A program made the translations under genes and the position numbers. 6,619 nt of DNA, from positions 1-6,619 of the forward strand of contig CAILUB010000233.1 in the NCBI GenBank assembly GCA_903837305.1. Direction: 5' to 3'. Origin of the DNA: an uncultured Cytophagaceae bacterium. GTDB lineage: Bacteria > Bacteroidota > Bacteroidia > Cytophagales > Spirosomataceae. Position 1 is the stretch's first letter, and each line of letters begins with the position of its first letter. The notes beneath the pieces are model-generated. The model saw nothing but the letters and a program-made list of their open reading frames with translations, ran no database searches and was not told where the DNA came from. This document shows positions 1-5,476 of this stretch, in pieces.

Positions 1-380
1 ATTTCAACAATAATGCAAACCGTCAAACGGTTGAACGCGGATGTATTCCTGATGGTTGGGAAGGTTTAGATATCGGACCTAAATCCATCGCTTTATTCCA
101 AGAAACGATCGCAAAATCAAAAACAATCCTTTGGAACGGTCCAATGGGCGTATTTGAGTTCTCAAACTTCGCTATCGGAACGAACGCAATTGCGGATGCT
201 GTGGTTAAAGCTACGGAAGAAAACGGAGCGTTCTCTCTTATCGGAGGTGGCGATTCAGCTTCTGCGGTCAATAACGCAGGTTATGGAGATCGCGTGAGTT
301 ACGTTTCTACAGGCGGTGGAGCATTACTAGAATATATGGAAGGTAAAACTTTACCAGGTGTGGCTGCTTTAGAAGCTTAA
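1..380 (+). CDS. pgk: Phosphoglycerate kinase, C-terminal 125 residues (5' truncated by window edge)
   Basis: This is the end of a cytoplasmic glycolytic enzyme that transfers phosphate between 1,3-bisphosphoglycerate and ADP to give 3-phosphoglycerate and ATP. Reading from base 3, the visible part is most of the C-terminal nucleotide-binding domain. Three hallmark PGK motifs are present in order: WNGPMGVFE, the nucleotide-binding loop GGGDSASAV, whose Asp lies at the metal-nucleotide site, and STGGGALLE near the C-terminus. The reading frame is open to the left edge, so the N-terminal substrate domain and the start lie outside; PGK is usually about 390-420 residues. The stop codon is TAA at 378-380. 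A strong intrinsic terminator follows 23 bases later, so pgk probably ends its transcription unit here and is not cotranscribed at full level with murF-alr. The methionine inside WNGPMGVFE (position 144) is internal and not a gene start. Identity is close to certain from the motifs. Confidence 0.97.
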   Translation, partial: FNNNANRQTVERGCIPDGWEGLDIGPKSIALFQETIAKSKTILWNGPMGVFEFSNFAIGTNAIADAVVKATEENGAFSLIGGGDSASAVNNAGYGDRVSYVSTGGGALLEYMEGKTLPGVAALEA

Positions 381-403
381 AACCTAATTTTCATTAAAAA
401 TGT

Positions 404-433
404 AAAAGGCAAGGAATGTTTCCTTGCCTTTTT
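404..433 (+). terminator. Intrinsic terminator of pgk
   Basis: A perfect 13-bp inverted repeat (AAAAGGCAAGGAA at 404-416 and TTCCTTGCCTTTT at 420-432) encloses a 3-nt loop (417-419). The right arm ends in a T-run to 433, then G and further Ts. Counting only the core AGGCAAGGAA, the stem is still stable. The A-run on the left arm means it could also act weakly on the opposite strand, but no convergent gene is present. It lies between the pgk stop (380) and the murF-alr start (463). Confidence 0.9.
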
Positions 434-462
434 GTATTTTAGTATTTTGACACGAATTAATC

Positions 463-2919
463 ATGATTCAGCATAAAAACCCTGCCCACCTACGCGCAAG
501 CTACTTAAGTCTTGATAGCCGCCAAATATATGAACCTGCTAAAACTGCCTTCTTTGCAGTAAACGGTCTTAATCACGATGGGCACCAATATGTGGAATCT
601 TTGTATGCTAAAGGAGTTCGGGAATTTATTGTTGAAGAATCGGCCTGGCATGGTTCAATAATTGAAAAAGCGGCCAAATGGGAACAAACAAATATATATG
701 TAGTTGAAAACAGCATTAAAACGCTGCAGACTATAGCAAAACAACACCGGGAGCAATTCAATTTCCCTGTCATTGCCATAACAGGTTCGAACGGCAAAAC
801 TATTTGTAAAGAATGGCTTGCCACCCTTTGCGGTTCCCGATACAAGGTGGTTAAAAGCCCTAAGAGTTATAATTCCCAAATTGGGGTTCCATTATCACTC
901 TGGGCGATTCAAGAGAAACATAACTTAGGTATTTTTGAAGCAGGTATTTCCCTAAAAGGCGAAATGAGCAAAATAGAAACCATGCTCCAACCTGACTATG
1001 GCATTTTTACTCATTTTGGTGAGGCACACGGCTCTAATTTCAGTTCAGATGAGGAGAAACTAAGAGAAAAGTTACAACTCTTTAAAAAGGCTAAAAAACT
1101 CGTCTATCGAATCACTAATCTCCAAGATGATCCCATCAAACGAATCATGCAAGAAACCAACCCCTCTTGCGAACTCATCGGATGGAATACTATCAGCCCA
1201 GATAAAGGCTTGTTCACTTTTTGGCAAACAAAAGGTAAAACAGCCCAAATCAAAGTAATAAAGGCAGCACAAAGTGAAACATTTATCGACAGTCTAATCG
1301 ATTTTAACGACGAAGCTTCACTTGAAAATAGCACACATTGCCTCATCTTGGCATCGATTCTAGGACTCAGCAAGGAAGAATTAAGTATAAAATCACACGC
1401 ATTGAAGCCCATATCTATGCGTTTAGAGATGAAAGAAGGTTTACGTGGAAATACCTTAATCGATGACTCATACAACAATGATTTAGACGGTCTGCGACTA
1501 GCATTGCCCCTTTTGAAAAAAAATAGTACGAAGAAAAGTGTATTAATTCTGAGTGATTTTCTAGAAACAGGCATACCCGAAGAAGAACTATACACAACCA
1601 TCGCCACCTTAATTCATCATCATAAAATAGATCGAGTTATTGGTATAGGCGATCAAATAATCCGAAATAAAAGTTATTTCAAAGAAATTGACGTTTATCA
1701 CAATACAGAAGATCTGATTGCTTCAGGACAATTAAACACCATTAGCCATAGCCAAATCCTGCTGAAAGGAGCTAGAAAATATAATTTTGAAAAATTAGCC
1801 AACAGGCTTGAAAACAAGTCCCATAGAACGCAGCTAGAGGTCAATTTAGACGCCATACAACACAATCTAAGGTATTTTAAACAAGATATAGGCCCAGACA
1901 CAAAATTAATGGTAATGGTCAAAGCCTTTGCCTATGGCACTGGCGCCATCGAAATTGCCACCTTATTACAAAATAGTGGTGTTGACTATTTAACAGTAGC
2001 CTATACAGACGAGGGAGTTTACCTCCGTAAACAAGGAATATATCTACCTATCATGGTCATGAATCCTCAAATAGATGATTTAGATATACTAACAGAGCAT
2101 GGATTAGAACCCGAAATTTATAGCTTCGAACTACTAAAAGCCATTGACGAATACGGCACTCAACAAGGTAAAAATATCAAAATCCATATCAAGCTTGATA
2201 CTGGAATGAAAAGACTAGGTTTTGACAGTTCTGAAATAGAAGAATTAAGCGAAAATTTAGCTCAAATGCCTCACTTGTGGGTAGCCAGCATATTAAGCCA
2301 TTTGGCAGCTGCAGACAGTCCGCAACACACTGTATTTACAGAAGAGCAAATTATTAAATTCAATCTAGCTGCCGCTAAAATTGAAAGTAGCTTAGGCTAT
2401 CAAACCATAAAACACATCGCTAACTCGGCAGCCATCTCCAATTTCCCATCAGCGCGACTAGATATGGTCCGTTTGGGCATCAGTTTATATGGAATTACCG
2501 GTAATCCGAACGTAAAAAACAAGATCGAGAACGTATTAACCTTAAAAACGTCTATCTCACAGATCAAAAACATCGCTCCCGATGAGACAATTGGCTACGG
2601 AAGACGTGGTAAATTAGCCGGTACTGGACGCATTGCTACCCTCGCCATTGGCTATGCTGACGGCTATTCTAGAGCCCTGGGAATGGGCAAAGGAAACTTC
2701 GAAATCAAAGGTCATTTATGCCCAACCGTAGGGTCGATTTGTATGGACATGTGCATGGTAGATATTAGTGAATTTCCAGACATTTCTGTCGAAGATACCG
2801 CTATTGCCTTTGGCGGAAAAATACAATTATACGAATTAGCAAAACAAGCCGAAACTATCCCATACGAACTGATGACAAATATCAGTGAACGCGTGAAGAG
2901 GGTGTATGTGACGCAGTAG
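463..2919 (+). CDS. murF-alr: Bifunctional UDP-MurNAc-tripeptide:D-Ala-D-Ala ligase / alanine racemase (MurF-Alr fusion)
   Basis: This 818-residue cytoplasmic protein carries two peptidoglycan-precursor activities. The N-terminal half (about 1-450) is MurF, which adds D-Ala-D-Ala to UDP-MurNAc-tripeptide using ATP. It shows DSRQI and FFAVNG in domain 1, the P-loop ITGSNGKT (106-113), YNSQIGVPLS (136-145), THFGEAHG (183-190) and the C-terminal-domain motif DDSYNND (334-340). The second half (about 455-818) is a fold-type III PLP alanine racemase that makes D-Ala. Its PLP lysine is K487 in VKAFAYG, HIANSAA is at 651-657, the catalytic-type tyrosine is Y712 in GYGRRG, and MDM is at 761-763. The two activities are linked through Ddl, which is not in this window. 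ATG 463 is the only plausible start: a TGA at 448-450 lies in frame with no start codon between. This leaves domain 1 apparently about 20 residues shorter than I expect for MurF. A weak -7-like TATTTTG lies at 443-449. The stop codon is inside a heptad repeat. Confidence 0.96.
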   Translation: MIQHKNPAHLRASYLSLDSRQIYEPAKTAFFAVNGLNHDGHQYVESLYAKGVREFIVEESAWHGSIIEKAAKWEQTNIYVVENSIKTLQTIAKQHREQFNFPVIAITGSNGKTICKEWLATLCGSRYKVVKSPKSYNSQIGVPLSLWAIQEKHNLGIFEAGISLKGEMSKIETMLQPDYGIFTHFGEAHGSNFSSDEEKLREKLQLFKKAKKLVYRITNLQDDPIKRIMQETNPSCELIGWNTISPDKGLFTFWQTKGKTAQIKVIKAAQSETFIDSLIDFNDEASLENSTHCLILASILGLSKEELSIKSHALKPISMRLEMKEGLRGNTLIDDSYNNDLDGLRLALPLLKKNSTKKSVLILSDFLETGIPEEELYTTIATLIHHHKIDRVIGIGDQIIRNKSYFKEIDVYHNTEDLIASGQLNTISHSQILLKGARKYNFEKLANRLENKSHRTQLEVNLDAIQHNLRYFKQDIGPDTKLMVMVKAFAYGTGAIEIATLLQNSGVDYLTVAYTDEGVYLRKQGIYLPIMVMNPQIDDLDILTEHGLEPEIYSFELLKAIDEYGTQQGKNIKIHIKLDTGMKRLGFDSSEIEELSENLAQMPHLWVASILSHLAAADSPQHTVFTEEQIIKFNLAAAKIESSLGYQTIKHIANSAAISNFPSARLDMVRLGISLYGITGNPNVKNKIENVLTLKTSISQIKNIAPDETIGYGRRGKLAGTGRIATLAIGYADGYSRALGMGKGNFEIKGHLCPTVGSICMDMCMVDISEFPDISVEDTAIAFGGKIQLYELAKQAETIPYELMTNISERVKRVYVTQ

Positions 2920-2976
2920 GCAGTAACCAGTTGTCAGTCGACAGTCGGCAGTGGTCAGAAGACAGATGACAGTCCG
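2914..2976 (+). repeat. CAGTNNN heptad array (9 units) overlapping the murF-alr stop
   Basis: Nine consecutive 7-nt units start at 2914, 2921, 2928, 2935, 2942, 2949, 2956, 2963 and 2970 with no insertion or deletion. All nine begin CAG, and seven of nine begin CAGT; the units at 2956 and 2963 begin CAGA. The last three bases vary freely. The first unit, CAGTAGG, supplies the final Gln codon (CAG) and the stop codon (TAG) of murF-alr. The array is therefore degenerate in sequence but exact in period. I believe degenerate heptamer tracts occur between genes in other Bacteroidota, but that is from memory. Function is unknown. Confidence 0.85.
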
Positions 2977-3003
2977 GAGGGAACGAGTCCGAAGGAGTGC
3001 GCC
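2977..3003. other. GC-rich 27-nt spacer between the two heptad tracts
   Basis: This purine-rich, GC-rich block is flanked by the CAGTNNN tract on the left and the NNTCTNN tract on the right, and it differs sharply from the AT-rich DNA further right. It contains GAGTCC and GAAGGAGTGC. Taken with the last CAGTNNN unit, it forms an imperfect direct repeat: AGTCCGGAGG (2971-2980) and AGTCCGAAGG (2986-2995), 9 of 10 identical. A short CGGA/TCCG inverted repeat (2975-2978 and 2988-2991) is too small to call a structural RNA. It may be the core of a composite repeat element; no function can be assigned. Confidence 0.4.
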
Positions 3004-3052
3004 TATCTATACTCTCTAATCTCCACTCTATTATCTCCTCTCTCTAATCTTA
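3004..3052 (+). repeat. NNTCTNN pyrimidine-rich heptad tract (7 units)
   Basis: Seven consecutive 7-nt units start at 3004, 3011, 3018, 3025, 3032, 3039 and 3046. Each has TCT at positions 3-5 (3006, 3013, 3020, 3027, 3034, 3041, 3048). The approximate consensus is WMTCTMY, including ACTCTCT, AATCTCC and TATCTCC. The period matches that of the CAGTNNN tract upstream, although the motif is unrelated. The tract is TC-rich and of low complexity, so some regularity could be chance, but seven of seven in register is notable. Beyond 3052 the pattern dissolves into AT-rich DNA. Confidence 0.65.
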
Positions 3053-3056
3053 ATAA

Positions 3057-3103
3057 TTAGCAATAAAGCTATATATAAATTATATAATTAACATTTTTGC
3101 TAA
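3057..3103. repeat. Imperfect 47-bp palindrome with two nested near-concentric inverted repeats
   Basis: The outer arms TTAGCAA (3057-3063) and TTGCTAA (3097-3103) are a perfect 7-bp inverted repeat centred at 3080. Inside them, TATATAA (3072-3078) and TTATATA (3080-3086) form a second perfect 7-bp inverted repeat around base 3079. The two centres differ by one base. There is no T-run after the right arm and the inner stem is all A/T, so it does not look like a terminator of murF-alr. It lies 115 bases before the arsR start and could be a protein-binding site. A near match to a -7 box, CATTTTTG (3092-3099), overlaps its right arm. Confidence 0.45.
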
Positions 3104-3146
3104 CTACTAATTGTTCATTATGCTAATTAATTAGTGGGTGTGCTAA
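3098..3146 (+). promoter_or_regulatory. TGCTAA motif cluster with a 12-bp perfect palindrome upstream of arsR
   Basis: TGCTAA occurs at 3098-3103, 3121-3126 and 3141-3146, and its reverse complement TTAGCA at 3057-3062. The middle copy runs into the perfect palindrome CTAATTAATTAG (3123-3134). With the TTAGCTAA palindrome nearer the gene, this gives five copies of the GCTAA core in about 145 bases upstream of arsR. Spacing of the direct copies is 23 and 20 bases, about two helical turns, so they would lie roughly on one face of the DNA. A regulatory role is inferred from position and symmetry only. Confidence 0.35.
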
Positions 3147-3194
3147 ATAGACTACCAATAAACTGATTTGGAGATTTAATATCAATATATTAAC

Positions 3195-3202
3195 TTAGCT
3201 AA
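3195..3202. promoter_or_regulatory. Candidate ArsR autoregulatory operator (TTAGCTAA)
   Basis: This perfect 8-bp palindrome ends 15 bases before the arsR ATG. It sits inside a looser symmetry, with ATATT (3187-3191) on the left and AATAT (3202-3206) on the right. ArsR/SdpR-type repressors bind as dimers to AT-rich palindromes close to their own start and usually repress themselves, so the position fits. Short A/T-rich palindromes arise easily by chance in this composition, so confidence is modest. Confidence 0.35.
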
Positions 3203-3217
3203 ATATCAAATAATAGC

Positions 3218-3565
3218 ATGGCTGTAGAGAACATAGCAAAAGCTTTAGGGGATGAGTCCAGAAGGAAAATCATCGAACTATTGAAGGAAGGAGAGCTTCC
3301 TGCTACGGCTATATTTGATCAATTTGAGTACGCCGCCCCTACTATATCCAGGCATTTATCTGTTTTAAAGGATGCTGGCTTAGTGAGTACACGCAGAAAT
3401 GGGGTATTCATATACTACCAATTAGAGAAAGATGCGCTGCGTCAATTAGACGAATGGCTCTCCCCTTTCCTACCGAAAGCAAAGGCCACACCTAAAGAAA
3501 AATCGAATCCTGTACCTAAAATTCCGAAAGAAAACCCTTTCGATAAATTTCAGTCTGAATTCTAA
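3218..3565 (+). CDS. ArsR/SmtB-family winged-helix repressor (SdpR-like, no metal motif)
   Basis: This small cytoplasmic DNA-binding protein has 115 residues. The family winged helix-turn-helix fold spans about 3-83: the opening helix contains KALGDESRRKIIELL, and the recognition helix lies in APTISRHLSVLKDAGL (40-55). The wing follows, with RRNGVFIYYQL (59-69), a typical ArsR beta-hairpin. The protein has no cysteine at all and so lacks the ELCVCDL-type metal site of arsenic and zinc sensors. Overall it resembles the SdpR-type autorepressor branch more than metal sensors. The last 30 or so residues (86-115) are rich in Lys and Pro and look disordered; family members often stop before this. 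The start ATG 3218 is preceded by A/T-rich sequence without a Shine-Dalgarno motif, usual for Bacteroidota. The YCII-like gene follows after 24 bases, which suggests an operon. The effector and targets are unknown; palindromes upstream suggest self-repression. Confidence 0.9.
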   Translation: MAVENIAKALGDESRRKIIELLKEGELPATAIFDQFEYAAPTISRHLSVLKDAGLVSTRRNGVFIYYQLEKDALRQLDEWLSPFLPKAKATPKEKSNPVPKIPKENPFDKFQSEF

Positions 3566-3589
3566 AATATTAAAATAATACAATTTAAA

Positions 3590-3925
3590 ATGAAGCGATT
3601 TGTGTTCATCATTCGAGGTCCAGTATCCGGAATTTCCAGCGAATCTAGCTTAGCATCGGAGGCAGAATTAGACCAAATTCGCACCTGGTTAAAGGGCTTA
3701 AAATCGACTTATGCGGACATGCTTTTTCAGAAATTTTCAGGTGAATTACAGGCGCTAAATCAGAGTGGAAAATTAGACAGCCGACTGATCCAACAAATTG
3801 ATGGAGGAGAAATTTCTCAGATCGTTACACTGATTTTGCCTAGCTTAGAAGTGGCCGAAGAAATCGCAGCCAGTTTCCCCTTCCCTAACGAGTTTTATAG
3901 TCTCGAATTAAGAGAAATGGCCTAG
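3590..3925 (+). CDS. Small YCII/DGPF-like protein, probable partner of the ArsR gene
   Basis: This is a soluble protein of 111 residues with no signal peptide or membrane segment. The pattern resembles the YCII (DGPF) family of dimeric ferredoxin-like alpha+beta barrels: an opening beta strand MKRFVFIIRG, a helix containing the RTWLKGL segment (31-37), a long central helical part, then the strand ISQIVTLILP (75-84), the helix SLEVAEEIAASFPF and a final strand FYSLELREM. The last section matches the family's usual ending (a strand, 's-deA-elA--P', then a strand ending VRP-like). The usual GPF/KE stretch before that strand is replaced by IDGGEISQI, and the protein has no histidine or cysteine, so a catalytic role is doubtful. 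It sits 24 bases after arsR and before a strong terminator, so it is the last gene of a two-gene unit. YCII-type genes next to ArsR regulators are a known pairing. The family call rests on pattern recognition and is tentative; the gene itself is secure. Confidence 0.75.
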   Translation: MKRFVFIIRGPVSGISSESSLASEAELDQIRTWLKGLKSTYADMLFQKFSGELQALNQSGKLDSRLIQQIDGGEISQIVTLILPSLEVAEEIAASFPFPNEFYSLELREMA

Positions 3926-3943
3926 ACATCCATGGAATCAATA

Positions 3944-3978
3944 AAAAAAGGCCTATACATCGCGTATAGGCCTTTTTT
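3944..3978. terminator. Bidirectional intrinsic terminator between the arsR unit and fumC
   Basis: A perfect 15-bp inverted repeat, AAAAAAGGCCTATAC (3944-3958) and GTATAGGCCTTTTTT (3964-3978), surrounds the 5-nt loop ATCGC. The GC-containing core GGCCTATAC is followed by Ts on the + strand and, because of the A-run from 3943, by Ts on the - strand as well. It is placed 18 bases after the YCII-like stop and 37 bases beyond the fumC stop, so it can serve both convergent units. Confidence 0.92.
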
Positions 3979-3985
3979 ATGCATT

Positions 3986-4009
3986 CGCGACGAGAATCGC
4001 GTATTTTTT
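3986..4009 (+). terminator. Possible second, weaker hairpin plus T-run
   Basis: CGCGA (3986-3990) and TCGCG (3997-4001) form a 5-bp GC-rich stem with a 6-nt loop, followed by TA and six Ts (4004-4009). It is 7 bases beyond the main terminator and 6 bases before the last base of fumC. It would act only on + strand transcripts, protecting fumC from read-through antisense transcription. The stem is short, so this is tentative. Confidence 0.4.
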
Positions 4010-4015
4010 CTCTCC

Positions 4016-5419
4016 TTATAGATTAATCTCGCCTACCATATTCTCAGGCTTTACCCAAGCATCAAACTCTTCGGCAGTTAAATAACCTAAAGAAATTGCT
4101 GTTTCCTTAAGCGTAGAGCCATTTTTATGAGCTGTCTGCGCAATCTCCGCTGCTTTATAGTATCCGATCTTCGTATTTAAAGCGGTTACTAACATCAAAG
4201 AGTTATTCACATGCTTCTTAATGTTATCGTGAAGTGGTTCGATACCTACCGCACATTTATCATTAAATGCGACACACACATCTCCAATTAAACGAGCTGA
4301 ATGTAAGAAGTTATAGATCATTACTGGTTTGAAAACATTCAGCTCGAAATGGCCATTTGAACCACCAATTCCGATGGCTACATCATTACCCATCACCTGC
4401 GCCGCAACCATCGTCATCGCTTCGCATTGCGTTGGATTCACCTTACCAGGCATAATAGAAGAACCAGGCTCATTATCAGGGATATAGATCTCACCAATGC
4501 CCGAACGAGGACCAGATGAAAGCATACGAACATCGTTACCAATCTTCATTAAACTAACTGCAACCGTCTTTAAAGCTCCGTGAGCCTCTACAATTGCATC
4601 GTGTGCAGCTAAGGCCTCAAACTTGTTCTCAGCCGTTACAAAAGGTAATCCTGTCAATGTAGCAATATGCTTTGCTACGTTCTCTGAATAGCCTTTAGGC
4701 GTATTAATACCCGTGCCTACCGCAGTACCTCCTAAAGCTAGCTCTGAAAGGTGGGCAAGGCTGTTGTTAATCGCGCGTAAACCATGATCTAATTGCGACA
4801 CATAACCAGAAAATTCTTGTCCTAAAGTCAAAGGAGTCGCATCCATAAAGTGCGTACGACCGATTTTGACTACGTTTTTAAAGGCTTTTGCTTTGGCAGC
4901 CAAAGTATCTCTCAACTTCGTAATACCTGGAATCGTAACTTCCACTAGAGATTGATAGGCAGCGATGTGCATCGCTGTTGGGAACGTATCATTCGACGAT
5001 TGAGACTTATTGACATCGTCATTTGGGTGTACAAATTTCTGCTCATCTAGCAAATTACCGCCTTGTAAAACGTGCGCACGGTATGCGATCACCTCATTAC
5101 AATTCATATTAGATTGCGTGCCTGAACCTGTTTGCCAAACCACTAAAGGGAACTGGTCTGCCCATTGTCCACCTAGAATTTCGTCGCAAACTTGACCAAT
5201 TAAGTTCTTTTTCGCCTCGTCTAAGACGCCAGCCTCAAAGTTCGTGATGGCAGCTGCTTTCTTTAGATAAGCAAAAGCTCTAATGATCTCTTTGGGCATC
5301 TTATTTATATCCTGAGCAATTGGGAAATTCTCAATCGAACGCTGCGTTTGAGCTCCCCAATAAACGTGAGCAGGCACTTGCACCTTACCCATAGTATCTT
5401 TTTCAATTCTATACTCCAT
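4016..5419 (-). CDS. fumC: Class II fumarate hydratase (fumarase C)
   Basis: This TCA-cycle enzyme converts fumarate and L-malate reversibly; it is a cytoplasmic homotetramer of the aspartase/fumarase superfamily and needs no iron-sulfur cluster. The protein is 467 residues, full family length. The N-terminus MEYRIEKDTMG with YWGAQTQRSIENF is typical and fixes the start at ATG 5419. Conserved blocks in order are TGSGTQSNMN (97-106), HPNDDVNKSQSSNDTFPTAM (131-150), KIGRTHFMDATPLTLGQE (185-202) with the active-site histidine H190, and the family signature GSSIMPGKVNP (319-329) containing the mobile-loop serine and K326 and N328. The FumC C-terminal small domain is intact (GYYKAAEIAQTA, FDAWVKPENMVGE). 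E. coli FumC has THLQDATP where this protein has THFMDATP, a mild variation. Transcription ends at the bidirectional terminator downstream. A likely -7 promoter box lies 33 bases upstream, in the gap shared with the divergent ArsC-like gene. Confidence 0.98.
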   Translation of the reverse strand: MEYRIEKDTMGKVQVPAHVYWGAQTQRSIENFPIAQDINKMPKEIIRAFAYLKKAAAITNFEAGVLDEAKKNLIGQVCDEILGGQWADQFPLVVWQTGSGTQSNMNCNEVIAYRAHVLQGGNLLDEQKFVHPNDDVNKSQSSNDTFPTAMHIAAYQSLVEVTIPGITKLRDTLAAKAKAFKNVVKIGRTHFMDATPLTLGQEFSGYVSQLDHGLRAINNSLAHLSELALGGTAVGTGINTPKGYSENVAKHIATLTGLPFVTAENKFEALAAHDAIVEAHGALKTVAVSLMKIGNDVRMLSSGPRSGIGEIYIPDNEPGSSIMPGKVNPTQCEAMTMVAAQVMGNDVAIGIGGSNGHFELNVFKPVMIYNFLHSARLIGDVCVAFNDKCAVGIEPLHDNIKKHVNNSLMLVTALNTKIGYYKAAEIAQTAHKNGSTLKETAISLGYLTAEEFDAWVKPENMVGEINL

Positions 5420-5433
5420 ACGATGTTTTGTAT

Positions 5434-5441
5434 TAAATTTG
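5434..5441 (+). promoter_or_regulatory. Bacteroidota -7 element for the ArsC-like gene
   Basis: TAAATTTG is an exact match to the Bacteroidota -7 consensus TAnnTTTG. It lies 35 bases upstream of ATG 5477, predicting a start near 5446-5449 and a leader of about 30 bases. No TTTG -33 element is found at the expected distance; the nearby TTTG at 5427-5430 is too close. The assignment rests on the -7 box and on position. Confidence 0.4.
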
Positions 5442-5451
5442 TCTTAGTCCA

Positions 5452-5459
5452 CAAAAATA
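5452..5459 (-). promoter_or_regulatory. Bacteroidota -7 element for fumC
   Basis: Read on the - strand this is TATTTTTG, an exact match to TAnnTTTG. It lies 32 bases before the fumC start codon, predicting a transcript start near 5444-5447. A clear -33 TTTG is not seen at the expected spacing, where the sequence would overlap the first codons of the ArsC-like gene. It faces the + strand box at 5434-5441 with a 10-base gap between them. Confidence 0.4.
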
Positions 5460-5476
5460 CCACCAAAATCAATAAG

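Noticed and set aside
1104..1607. Antisense gene of 167 codons inside murF-alr
   Set aside because: It lies wholly within a well-supported coding gene on the other strand and its translation shows no recognisable domain.
463..2919. MurF-Alr fusion as a new discovery
   Set aside because: This fusion is already a known arrangement in Bacteroidota, so it is annotated but not claimed as novel.
2914..3052. CRISPR array
   Set aside because: Units are 7 nt with no conserved 20-40 nt repeat and no unique spacers, and no cas genes are nearby.
3057..3103. Intrinsic terminator of murF-alr
   Set aside because: The stem is almost wholly A/T, broken by bulges, and no T-run follows the right arm.
5010..5195. 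Small + strand ORF inside fumC
   Set aside because: It is a shadow of the fumC reading frame with no family resemblance or start signal.
5348..5476. N-terminal extension of the ArsC-like gene from an upstream ATG
   Set aside because: It lies over fumC coding sequence, has no family match, and ATG 5477 gives the normal length and the typical first strand of the family.
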